From Candidatus Dormiibacterota bacterium (lineage in GTDB: Bacteria > Chloroflexota > Dormibacteria > Aeolococcales > Aeolococcaceae), in contig DASXNK010000047.1 in the NCBI GenBank assembly GCA_036495095.1, forward strand, positions 1-39,298: a stretch of DNA of 39,298 nucleotides. Direction: 5' to 3'. Position 1 is the first letter of the stretch. The number at the start of each line of letters is the position of its first letter. The notes under the pieces were generated by a model. That model was not told where the DNA came from and searched no databases. It saw nothing but the letters and a program-made list of their open reading frames with translations. The translations under genes were made by a program, and so were the position numbers. Below are positions 32,665 to 38,906 of the stretch, piece after piece.

Positions 32665-33090
32665 ATGTCGATGACCAGACTCCGGAGCATCCTGCTCGGG
32701 ACCGGCGCCTCCCTGGTGCTGGTGCTCAGCGCCTGCGGGAACGGTCCTCCGCCCGACGCGGGCACCGGCGGGACCACCGGTGGCACCGGCGGCGCCGGGG
32801 GCGGCGCCGCCATCGAGGTCGCGACCGGCGGCACCGCGGTGGCGACCGTCAAGGAGACCGACGACCTCAAGTTCGATCCCGCCACGGCCACCGTCAAGGC
32901 CGGCGACATCGTCGCCTTCACCAACGCGGGGACCACCCCGCACAACGTCACGTTCAGCGATGGCGGGGTGGCGTCGCCGACGATGAACGGCGGTGACCAG
33001 TTCCTGGTGAAGTTCTCCAAGGCGGGCACCTACAAGTACGTCTGCACCTTCCACGCGCCGGGCATGGCGGGAACGATCACCGTCGGCTGA
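32665..33090 (+). CDS. Plastocyanin/azurin-like cupredoxin lipoprotein
   Basis: A 141-residue lipoprotein with a type II signal (lipobox LSAC, Cys at about residue 28), a Gly/Thr-rich linker, then a cupredoxin domain from about residue 55. Copper ligands: H in TPHNVTF, and C, H and M in YVCTFHAPGM. GAGGAGGG at 32656-32663 precedes the ATG. It is placed after the oxidase cluster, so it may shuttle electrons from the multiheme cytochrome to CuA. A role in copper delivery is the alternative. Confidence 0.88.
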   Translation: MSMTRLRSILLGTGASLVLVLSACGNGPPPDAGTGGTTGGTGGAGGGAAIEVATGGTAVATVKETDDLKFDPATATVKAGDIVAFTNAGTTPHNVTFSDGGVASPTMNGGDQFLVKFSKAGTYKYVCTFHAPGMAGTITVG

Positions 33091-33119
33091 CGAGGGCGGG
33101 TCAGCGCCCGGAGATCGGG

Positions 33120-33896
33120 TCAGCGCTCGGAGACGAGGTGCACGTCGCCGGCGAGCAGCCGGATGGTGCCGGACCCGGTCTGGAGGAGCAGCGCGCCGTC
33201 GACGTCGACGTCGACCGCCCTGCCCTCCACCCGGCCCGCGGGGGTCTCGGCGACCACCGGTCCGCCGAGGCCCACGGCTCGGGCCCGCCAGCCGTCGAGG
33301 AGCGCGGCGATCCCTCCGCTCTCGAGCGCGCGGACCCGCGCCGCGAGCGCGGGGAGCAGCAGGGTGAGCAGCTCCTCGGCGGTGGGCGGCGGATCCGGGG
33401 CGAGCAGGAGGTGCAGGCTGGTGCCCGTGGCCCCCTCGGGGAACTCCTCGACCCGCAGGTTGACGCCGACGCCCAGCACCACCGCGGTCCCGTCGCCGGG
33501 GGCGGCGGGCTCGACCTCGGCGAGGATGCCGGCGAGCTTCGCACCCCCCACCATCACGTCGTTCGGCCACTTCAGCCCCACCTCGACGCCGAGCGCGGCG
33601 ATGGCGTCGGCGACGGCGAGGCCGGCGGCGATCGGCACCCCCTCGGCGGCGGCGCGGGGGCGCAGCAGGATCGACGCGAGCAGCGCGGTCCCCGGCGGCG
33701 CCACCCACCGGCGGCCCTGACGCCCCCGCCCGGAGGTCTGCTCGCCGGCGACGCAGAGGTGGCCGGCGGCGGCCCCGGCGCGGGCCGCGGCGCGCACCAG
33801 GTCCTGGGTGCTCGGCGTTCTCGAAACTGAGCGAAACGAGAAGCCGGGGAAGGCCGTTGAACCTGCTACGAGCAGCGGCCCGGTCGCTTCTCTCAC
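33120..33896 (-). CDS. birA: Biotin-[acetyl-CoA-carboxylase] ligase
   Basis: A 258-residue class I (no DNA-binding domain) biotin ligase that makes biotinyl-AMP and attaches biotin to the carrier protein of acyl-CoA carboxylases. Signatures: RTPSTQDLVRAA, the biotin/ATP loop SGRGRQGRRW, KWPNDVMVGGAKLAGIL, and VLGVGVNLR. A C-terminal SH3-like domain ends in AGDVHLVSER. I chose GTG 33896, which gives the usual class I length; the frame is open to 34016, but that part overlaps the divergent promoter. It lies convergent to the cupredoxin gene. It would serve the AccA/AccD enzyme encoded upstream. Confidence 0.9.
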   Translation of the reverse strand: MREATGPLLVAGSTAFPGFSFRSVSRTPSTQDLVRAAARAGAAAGHLCVAGEQTSGRGRQGRRWVAPPGTALLASILLRPRAAAEGVPIAAGLAVADAIAALGVEVGLKWPNDVMVGGAKLAGILAEVEPAAPGDGTAVVLGVGVNLRVEEFPEGATGTSLHLLLAPDPPPTAEELLTLLLPALAARVRALESGGIAALLDGWRARAVGLGGPVVAETPAGRVEGRAVDVDVDGALLLQTGSGTIRLLAGDVHLVSER

Positions 33897-33975
33897 TGTC
33901 GTATGTCCATTGGCAAGCCTCCGCAACGTCGTGACCCAGACCCGTCCTACCGTTCGGACCGTGAGATCAACGCAG

Positions 33976-34004
33976 TTGACGCGAAAGTGGGACGGGGCTA
34001 CCAT
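33976..34004 (+). promoter_or_regulatory. Strong sigma70-type promoter for the small gene at 34074
   Basis: TTGACG (33976-33981) and TACCAT (33999-34004) are separated by exactly 17 bases. Transcription would begin near 34011, leaving a leader of about 63 bases before ATG 34074. This excludes the in-frame ATG at 33903 as the start of that gene. It is the best-looking promoter in the window. Confidence 0.6.
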
Positions 34005-34073
34005 CCCGGGTGGCACTGGGCACTACACCCCACAGACAGGAGTATTGCCCCCGTTTGGGAGCCTAGGGGTCGG

Positions 34074-34385
34074 ATGATCGATAGAACCGTCTTGCAGATC
34101 GAACGTCTCAACGAGCACCACGAGCGTGAGCGCGAGCATCGCTACGCGCGTCGCAATCGCATCCGATACATCGACGAGCTTCTCAACGAGTTTGAGCTCC
34201 TCAATCTCGCCGACGAACCCGACGTTCCTCGTGAGTTGACCGGGAAGGCGTACCGCCTGGTGGCGGAGGAGGAGCATCCGATCGTCCGCAGGCCTCTCCG
34301 AGAGGTCCCGATCGCGGACTGGATGGATGCGCTGTACGACCTCCAGGACACGCTCATGCTGACCGTCGAGGACGACATCGACTAG
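34074..34385 (+). CDS. Small charged helical protein of unknown function
   Basis: A 103-residue protein with no recognised family. The N-terminal half is a highly charged helix (LQIERLNEHHEREREHRYAR, then RRNRIRYIDELLNEFELL), probably coiled coil or RNA/DNA-binding. The second half is acidic (VAEEEHPIVRRPL, DLQDTLMLTVEDDID). AGGGG precedes ATG 34074. The base composition here and upstream is visibly less GC-rich than in neighbours, with codons such as ATT, GAG and CGT used freely, which may mean transfer. A promoter with 17-base spacing lies upstream. It could be a regulator or an antitoxin-like protein, but no partner toxin is adjacent. Confidence 0.66.
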   Translation: MIDRTVLQIERLNEHHEREREHRYARRNRIRYIDELLNEFELLNLADEPDVPRELTGKAYRLVAEEEHPIVRRPLREVPIADWMDALYDLQDTLMLTVEDDID

Positions 34386-34394
34386 CTGGCCGCG

Positions 34395-35159
34395 TCAGCC
34401 GGGGAGGCCGCCGACCCCGGCGGGCTCCAATGGGTCGACACCCCCGGCGAGGTAGGTCGCGCATCGGGTCCGTGCCATGCTGACGGCACGTTCGGCGATG
34501 TCTCCACCCACGAACCGGCAGCCGTTCCGGAGCGCGGCGATCGCCGCCGAGCCGCTGCCGACGAACGGGTCGCAGACCAGGAAGCCGGGCTCGGTGCTGC
34601 CCGCCAGCATCCGCTCGAAGAGCGCCACCGGTTTCTGGGTCGGATACGGCGCTCGGGTCAGCCGCTTGATCGCCCACACGTCGGGCAGGTCGCGGCGTGA
34701 GAGCCGGCGCCGTCCCTTGGTGGCGAAGAGCACGTGCTCGTGGCGCCGCCGGAAGTAGTGGCCCATGCCCAGGTTGACCTTGTCCCAGACCAGCACGTTC
34801 TTGACGTCGAACACCTCGCGGACCACCGCGCCCAGGCTGAGCAGCGAGAAGCTGTCGAACATGATGTAGATGTGCCGCCCGTCACGGAGCACGCGGTGGC
34901 ACTCGGTGAGGAAGGCCCGGTAGCTGTCGGGGTCGTCGTGGAACTCGGTGAACCAGCGGCCGTCGCCGTGGTGGTCGCGGTAGTGCCCCACGATCCGGCC
35001 GTGACCGAACTGCATGTGCTGGTTCATGCCGGAATAGGCAGGATCGGTGACGATGAGGTCGACCGACTCGTCGGCGAGGCCGCGCAGGAAGCGGATGCAG
35101 TCGTCCTGGCGGATGTCGTACGGCGCCGGCGCCACCGCGTCCTGCGTCAGCGGTCGCAT
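34395..35159 (-). CDS. Orphan beta-class DNA methyltransferase (N6-adenine or N4-cytosine)
   Basis: A 254-residue DNA methylase of the N6_N4_Mtase family. Motif IV (catalytic) is VTDPAYSGMNQH, a DPAY variant of DPPY, near residue 38. The SAM-binding motif I, CDPFVGSGSAAIAAL, comes afterwards, which is the beta-class order; TQKPVALFERML lies just before it. GGAGGTG is eight bases before ATG 35159. No restriction gene adjoins, so it may be a regulatory or defence-related orphan. Its recognition site and whether it modifies A or C cannot be told. It lies on the 3'-side of the tRNA-Arg gene. Confidence 0.86.
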   Translation of the reverse strand: MRPLTQDAVAPAPYDIRQDDCIRFLRGLADESVDLIVTDPAYSGMNQHMQFGHGRIVGHYRDHHGDGRWFTEFHDDPDSYRAFLTECHRVLRDGRHIYIMFDSFSLLSLGAVVREVFDVKNVLVWDKVNLGMGHYFRRRHEHVLFATKGRRRLSRRDLPDVWAIKRLTRAPYPTQKPVALFERMLAGSTEPGFLVCDPFVGSGSAAIAALRNGCRFVGGDIAERAVSMARTRCATYLAGGVDPLEPAGVGGLPG

Positions 35160-35180
35160 CGCCACCTCACCTCCGCCACC

Positions 35181-35194
35181 CGAACGCTCGTTCG
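35181..35194. promoter_or_regulatory. Inverted repeat upstream of the methyltransferase gene
   Basis: CGAACG-ct-CGTTCG at 35181-35194 lies 22 bases before the methyltransferase ATG and 31 bases from the tRNA 3' end. It could be an operator or the tRNA terminator stem. Function is unknown. Confidence 0.33.
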
Positions 35195-35224
35195 CAACTC
35201 TATCAGCGGGCGGTGGGGGAGGGG

Positions 35225-35300
35225 TGGTACGCCTGGAGGGACTTGAACCCCCGCTCCCGGCTCCGGAGGCCGGTGCTCTATCCAGCTGAGCTACAGGCGC
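35225..35300 (-). tRNA. tRNA-Arg (anticodon CCG), CCA encoded
   Basis: On the minus strand the sequence folds as a full cloverleaf. The seven-base acceptor stem (GCGCCTG at the 5' end, CAGGCGT near the 3' end) closes with a G-U pair. The D arm is GCTCAGCTGGATAGAGC and the anticodon loop is CTCCGGA, giving anticodon CCG (Arg). The T arm contains GGTTCAA. The discriminator A is followed by an encoded CCA. TATACT on the minus strand (35321-35316) makes a good -10 box just upstream. Confidence 0.96.
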
Positions 35301-35315
35301 ACGGCGTGGAAGGCG

Positions 35316-35321
35316 AGTATA
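35316..35321 (-). promoter_or_regulatory. -10 box of the tRNA-Arg gene
   Basis: TATACT on the minus strand ends 15 bases before the tRNA 5' end, matching the -10 consensus in five of six positions. It overlaps none of the SCO1664-family CDS, whose stop is at 35335. The -35 is not clear. Confidence 0.5.
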
Positions 35322-35334
35322 CCCGCGGGACTGC

Positions 35335-36276
35335 TCAGCCCCACTCGAAGGGGCGCCCGTCCCAGGGGTCGAGGATGGGATGGACGGGGGTCGCGGCGAG
35401 CTCGGCGAGACGGCAGAGGAAGGCCTCGACCTCCTCGGCGTCGAGCAGCCGCAGCAGCTGGCGGCGCAGCCGGGTGCGGCGCCGGGCGTCGGCGTGGAGC
35501 TCGCGGACGGCCACCGCGGCCTCCTCGGGGAGCGGGCTGCCGCCGAGCTGGAGGAGGACCGTCCGCTGCCGCGGGTAGGGAAGGAAGCTCAACCCGTTGT
35601 CGATCCCCCACAGGCGCAGGTCGCGGCCGACCAGCAGGTGTGCGCCCTTGCGGTCGGCGTTGTTGATCAGGGCGTCGAGGGTGGCGAGCAGCGGCAGCTG
35701 TCGCTCCAGGGTCGCGCGCTCCTCGGGCGTGGGGCGGCGCTCGGCGACGTCGACGAAGAGCTGCACCGAGCCGGGGCCGGCGGGCCCATCGCGGAGCACC
35801 GTGGGCGGGATCAGCCCGAACCCGAGGGCGGCGTCGACCCGGTAGCTGGCCACCTCCCGGAGGTGGAGGGTGCCGTGGGGGAAGTCCCAGAGCGGCCGCT
35901 CGCCGCGGGCCGGCTTGTACACGCCCCGCAGCGGCAGCTCGGGGTCGGTGGGGTCGGGGGCCTCGAGCTCCAGCAGGAAGACGGCGTTGGAGGCGTAGAC
36001 GATGCGCCCCACGCCGCGGAGCGGCGCGGTGGCGAGCAGCCGCAGCGCCGTCGCGTCGACGTCCGCGCCACCCTCCTCGGGAGCGCGGGCGGCGACGGTG
36101 CGGAAGCGGTGGTCGGGCTGGCGGCGCCCGGTGGCGTCGTCGGGGAGGAGCGCGCCGCGCACCAGGCGCGAGGACCAGGCGTCGGGGTCGAGGTGGGGAC
36201 GCCGGCCGGCGGGCAGCGGAGCCTCCGGCTCGGGGTCACCCGCGCCCGCCCGGTCACGGCGTCCGCCGTCGCTCAC
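35335..36276 (-). CDS. SCO1664-family protein (PI3/PI4-kinase-like fold)
   Basis: A 313-residue member of the SCO1664 family (TIGR03843-type), which has a kinase-like core related to PI3/PI4 kinases. Typical motifs are GVYKPARGERPLWDFP (nucleotide-binding Lys), a REVASYRVDAALG helix, NNADRKGAHLL (catalytic-loop-like, Asp) and LWGIDNGLSFL (metal-loop-like Asp). The first 75 residues are Pro/Arg/Asp-rich and not family-like, so the true start may be downstream; GTG 36276 is the earliest possible. In actinobacteria these genes sit near DUF3090 and histidine-phosphatase genes, which are absent here. The biochemical role is unknown. Confidence 0.82.
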   Translation of the reverse strand: MSDGGRRDRAGAGDPEPEAPLPAGRRPHLDPDAWSSRLVRGALLPDDATGRRQPDHRFRTVAARAPEEGGADVDATALRLLATAPLRGVGRIVYASNAVFLLELEAPDPTDPELPLRGVYKPARGERPLWDFPHGTLHLREVASYRVDAALGFGLIPPTVLRDGPAGPGSVQLFVDVAERRPTPEERATLERQLPLLATLDALINNADRKGAHLLVGRDLRLWGIDNGLSFLPYPRQRTVLLQLGGSPLPEEAAVAVRELHADARRRTRLRRQLLRLLDAEEVEAFLCRLAELAATPVHPILDPWDGRPFEWG

Positions 36277-36294
36277 GCCCCGGCGCGTGCCCCG

Positions 36295-36666
36295 TCAGCC
36301 GGAGCGGCGGACGATGACCGCGGCGGTGACCGCGGCGAGCAGCGCCGGCACGCCGAAGACGAGGAGGACCACCACCACGCTCCGCAGCGAGCCGCCACCG
36401 ATCCCGATCCAGGTCACCAGGGCGGCGACGAAGACCACCAGGGCGGTGATCGCCGCATTGCGCACCCGGGCGGGGTGACCGGTCACCCCGGCCGCGGCCG
36501 CGGAGCGGCGCGGTGCCGGCCGGTCGACCGTCGAGGGTCGGGGGGCGCCGCCGCTGTCGTCCTCGGGCAGGTCGGAGCGGTCGAGGGCGGCCCACCACGG
36601 GGGCGCGCCACGGTTGCGGCGCTGCTCTGGCCGGTGGCCGGGGGCTGAACGGAGCTCGTCAGACAT
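36295..36666 (-). CDS. Two-helix membrane protein of unknown function
   Basis: A 123-residue protein. The first 65 residues are hydrophilic, Pro/Arg-rich and probably disordered (for example RRNRGAPPWWAALDRSDLPE). Two helices follow: ITALVVFVAALVTWIGIG and a second from SVVVVLLVFGVPALLAAVTA, ending RRSG. ATG 36666 begins MSDELRSAPG. It lies 18 bases before the SCO1664-family gene on the same strand, so they may be cotranscribed. No family is recognised. Confidence 0.65.
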   Translation of the reverse strand: MSDELRSAPGHRPEQRRNRGAPPWWAALDRSDLPEDDSGGAPRPSTVDRPAPRRSAAAAGVTGHPARVRNAAITALVVFVAALVTWIGIGGGSLRSVVVVLLVFGVPALLAAVTAAVIVRRSG

Positions 36667-36829
36667 CCTGTAGCGCGTGTCGACCTGCGGGTTCGTGGGC
36701 GGACACCGCCCGTCGACGACATCAGGAGGGCTGGCGGCTCCGGTGATCATACGCCTCCGCGTGGGCCCGGCCCAGGGGGCCAGATCGAGAGGCGACGGAT
36801 GGCGGCCGCGGGGCTGCGACAATCGCGGC

Positions 36830-37492
36830 GTGGCGGAGGCGCGGGAGCGAGACCTCGAGGAGCTGGTTGCCGCCCACCGCGCCTGCACCCGCTGCGCGGA
36901 CGGCGGCCTGATCGCCGTCGCCCGGCCGGTCTTCAGCGGCCGCCCCGGCCAGCGCATCCTGCTGGTGGGCCAGGCGCCCGGGCCGGTCGAGCACGACGTC
37001 AGCCGGCCCTTCGCCGGCCGCGCCGGCCGCGAGCTGGTCCGCTGGATGATCCGCGCCGGCTTCCGGGACGAGGACGACTTCCGCCACCGGGTGTGGATCA
37101 CCTCGACCACCACCTGCTTCCCCGGCCGCCGCCCCGACGGCGCCGGCGACCGCCGCCCCGGACCGGCGGAGGTGGCGCTCTGCGCCGGCTGGCTGGACGG
37201 GGTGCTCCGGCTGCTCGCGCCGCGGCTGGTCATCCCGGTCGGCAGCCTGGCCCTCTCCCGGCTGCTCGGCGGGATGCGCCTCGACGACGCCGTCGGCCAC
37301 GCCGTCGACGCCGCCGGAGCCCGGGTGGAGGAGACGTCGCCCGCGGTCGACCGGCTCCTGCTGCCGCTGCCCCATCCTTCGGGCCAGAGCCGCTGGCTCA
37401 ACGACCCCGAGCGGCGGCTCCGCCTCGAGGCGGCGCTGGCGCGGCTGGGCGGCCTGCTGGACTGGGCCGGGAATGGCGACCCGGAGCGGTGA
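36830..37492 (+). CDS. Family 4/5-type uracil-DNA glycosylase (Fe-S)
   Basis: A 220-residue Fe-S uracil-DNA glycosylase. Four Cys residues for a 4Fe-4S cluster are visible: C19 and C22 (CTRC), C96 (TTTCFPGR) and C118 (LCAGWL). Motif A is VGQAPGPVEHD (48-58) and the C-terminal active-site motif is LPHPSGQSRW. It removes uracil from DNA in base excision repair. The motif A (GQAPG, no catalytic Asp or Glu at the usual place) is of the family 5 (UdgB) rather than family 4 type. GTG 36830 is chosen because the family begins there; GACAAT six bases upstream may be a leaderless -10 box. Confidence 0.85.
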   Translation: MAEARERDLEELVAAHRACTRCADGGLIAVARPVFSGRPGQRILLVGQAPGPVEHDVSRPFAGRAGRELVRWMIRAGFRDEDDFRHRVWITSTTTCFPGRRPDGAGDRRPGPAEVALCAGWLDGVLRLLAPRLVIPVGSLALSRLLGGMRLDDAVGHAVDAAGARVEETSPAVDRLLLPLPHPSGQSRWLNDPERRLRLEAALARLGGLLDWAGNGDPER

Positions 37493-37548
37493 CGCCATGT
37501 GGCGATGCTAAGATCCCGCGGTTGCCGAATTCCGTCGACTGAGAGCCC

Positions 37549-38037
37549 GTGCCTGACATCACCGAGCCCGAGCCGCCCGTCACCGGGATGGTGAGCGCGA
37601 CCAAGAACGCCGAGGAGATCCTCGAGCGGATCTTCGCTCCCACCCCCAAGGCCAGCCCCGCCGAGCAGGCGGAACGCACCCTGCGCCGTCCCCGCCAGCT
37701 GGTCTATGTGGGGATGAGCAACCGCAACTTCTACTGGCGCGCGCACATCACCAAGTTCGTGCTCGACGAGGGCTTCGTGCCCCTGACGCCGTTCATGCTC
37801 TTCGACTACTACCTGCTCCACACGGTGCCGAAGGACGTGGTCCGCGAGGCCCTGAACAACCTGATCGTGCGCTGCGACCAGCTCTGGGTCTTCGGCAACC
37901 TCTCGCTCGGCGTGAAGGTGCAGATCGGCATCGCCAAGCGGCTCGGCAAGCCGGTGCGCTACTACGACATCACCGATCTCCCCTACCGGGTGGTGAGCGT
38001 GCCCGAGTCGATGGTCAGCGAGGAGCGGCGCGACTAG
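37549..38037 (+). CDS. Conserved hypothetical protein, nucleoside 2-deoxyribosyltransferase-like
   Basis: A 162-residue soluble protein. After a 45-residue variable start, the core reads RQLVYVGMSNRNFYWRAHIT, then FVPLTPFMLFDYYLLHTVP, NNLIVRCDQLWVFG and GIAKRLGKPVRYYDI. This alternating beta-alpha pattern resembles DUF4406/DUF7768-type proteins related to nucleoside 2-deoxyribosyltransferases, but the Glu nucleophile cannot be assigned with confidence. TAAGAT at 37509 could be a -10 box. The GTG at 37549 has GAGAG upstream. Role is unknown; a nucleotide-related function is inference. Confidence 0.65.
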   Translation: MPDITEPEPPVTGMVSATKNAEEILERIFAPTPKASPAEQAERTLRRPRQLVYVGMSNRNFYWRAHITKFVLDEGFVPLTPFMLFDYYLLHTVPKDVVREALNNLIVRCDQLWVFGNLSLGVKVQIGIAKRLGKPVRYYDITDLPYRVVSVPESMVSEERRD

Positions 38038-38100
38038 GCACCCCGGGGGACGCGGGTCGACCTCCGCCGGCCGTACATCCCCCCCGACCAGCCGGGCTTC

Positions 38101-38118
38101 TGCGACCCAGATGTCGCA
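38101..38118. repeat. Short inverted repeat in the gap before 38194
   Basis: TGCGAC-ccagat-GTCGCA at 38101-38118 is a perfect six-base inverted repeat with a six-base spacer, in the 156-base gap between two plus-strand genes. It could be an operator or a weak hairpin. Nothing else in the gap is supported. Confidence 0.25.
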
Positions 38119-38193
38119 TCGAATGTCACCAGCGGACCGCCTCGAGGGATTAGGCTGGTCCCCTGGCCGGCAGTCGAGCGAGAGGAGAGCCCG

Positions 38194-38553
38194 GTGATCC
38201 AGTCCCCAGACCGGTCCGCCTGGACGAATCGCCGCCCGGACGTCGCCGGGCTGCTCCGGGACCGGACGCTGCGCCTGCTGTGGATCGTCTACTGCGGGGC
38301 GGGCGCCGCCGACCTGCTCACCACGGGGCGAGCGCTCTCGATCGGGTTGCGCGAGCGCAACCCCATGGGCTCCTGGCTCTACCTCCACGCGGGCATGGCC
38401 AGCCTCTGGACGGTCAAGGCCGTGGTGCTCGGCGCCATCCTCGTCGGGCTCTCCCTTCTCCCGCGCAGGGTGGCGGCGGGGGTGACCGCGGCCCTCGCGC
38501 TCGTCGCCTGGTTCACCGTGGTCGCCAACCTGGCCGCCCTCGCCGCCGGCTGA
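38194..38553 (+). CDS. DUF5658-like membrane protein
   Basis: A 119-residue membrane protein with about three helices. The pattern GAADLLTTGRALSIGLRERN, then PMGSWLYLHAGM and WTVKAVVLGAILVGL, matches DUF5658-type proteins (a first helix with Asp, an RExNP loop and a second helix with Lys). GAGAGGAG precedes GTG 38194. The stop lies four bases before the putative start of the next gene. Function is unknown. Confidence 0.68.
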   Translation: MIQSPDRSAWTNRRPDVAGLLRDRTLRLLWIVYCGAGAADLLTTGRALSIGLRERNPMGSWLYLHAGMASLWTVKAVVLGAILVGLSLLPRRVAAGVTAALALVAWFTVVANLAALAAG

Positions 38554-38557
38554 CCCG

Positions 38558-38857
38558 CTGAGCGGAGCCTCCGTCGCCTGGCTCGCCATCCTCGGCGCCC
38601 TCGCCGGCGCGGCGGTCGGGTCCTACTCCGGGGTGATCGCCGGTCGGGGGTGGCGCGGCTCGCTCGCCGGCCGTTCGGGGTGCGACGGGTGCGGGCGCGA
38701 GCTGCGCGGCTGGGAGCTGGTGCCGGTGGTGAGCTACCTCGCACTGCATGGCCGGTGCGGGCGCTGCGGGGCGCGGATCCCGGTCTCGCTGCTGGTGCGT
38801 GAGCTGATCGGTACAGTCGTGGGGGTGGTGGTTGTCCTGCTCGTGACGCGACGGTGA
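38558..38857 (+). CDS. Free-standing prepilin-peptidase N-terminal domain (DiS_P_DiS-like)
   Basis: About 99 residues if started at CTG 38558. The sequence LAILGALAGAAVGSYSGVIA is the N-terminal helix of type IV prepilin peptidases, followed by two CxxC pairs, SGCDGCGRELRGWELVPVVS and HGRCGRCGARIPVSLLVREL, the zinc-binding cytoplasmic loop of PilD. A second helix ends at VVVVLLVTRR and the gene stops there. The aspartyl-protease half (A24, with GxGD) is missing. No ATG, GTG or TTG occurs in this frame between the upstream stop (38483) and GTG 38633, which would cut into the helix. So the CTG start is inferred. It may be a truncated peptidase or a separate half. Confidence 0.58.
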   Translation: MSGASVAWLAILGALAGAAVGSYSGVIAGRGWRGSLAGRSGCDGCGRELRGWELVPVVSYLALHGRCGRCGARIPVSLLVRELIGTVVGVVVVLLVTRR

Positions 38858-38866
38858 CCCAGGGCC

Positions 38867-38896
38867 TTGCTTCGAGGTGTACACCTACCCTATGGT
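38867..38896 (+). promoter_or_regulatory. Putative pilT promoter with palindromic operator
   Basis: TTGCTT (38867-38872) and TATGGT (38891-38896) are separated by 18 bases. The spacer contains the perfect 12-base palindrome AGGTGTACACCT at 38875-38886. A protein binding there would sit between the two hexamers, as for repressors or MerR-like activators. The -10 ends ten bases before ATG 38907. Inference from sequence only. Confidence 0.45.
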
Positions 38897-38906
38897 CCAT
38901 CTGCGC

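Noticed and set aside
33903-34073. Longer form of the small gene starting at ATG 33903
   Set aside because: The strong promoter at 33976-34004 lies inside this extension, so transcription would start after it.
33120-34385. Toxin-antitoxin pair made of the small gene at 34074 and a neighbour
   Set aside because: The neighbours are birA and a DNA methylase; neither is a toxin, and the strands are not arranged as an operon.
35213-35578. Plus-strand ORF over the tRNA-Arg gene
   Set aside because: It reads the antisense of a tRNA and of the SCO1664-family gene; such GWYAWRDLNPRS peptides are a known artefact of tRNA genes.
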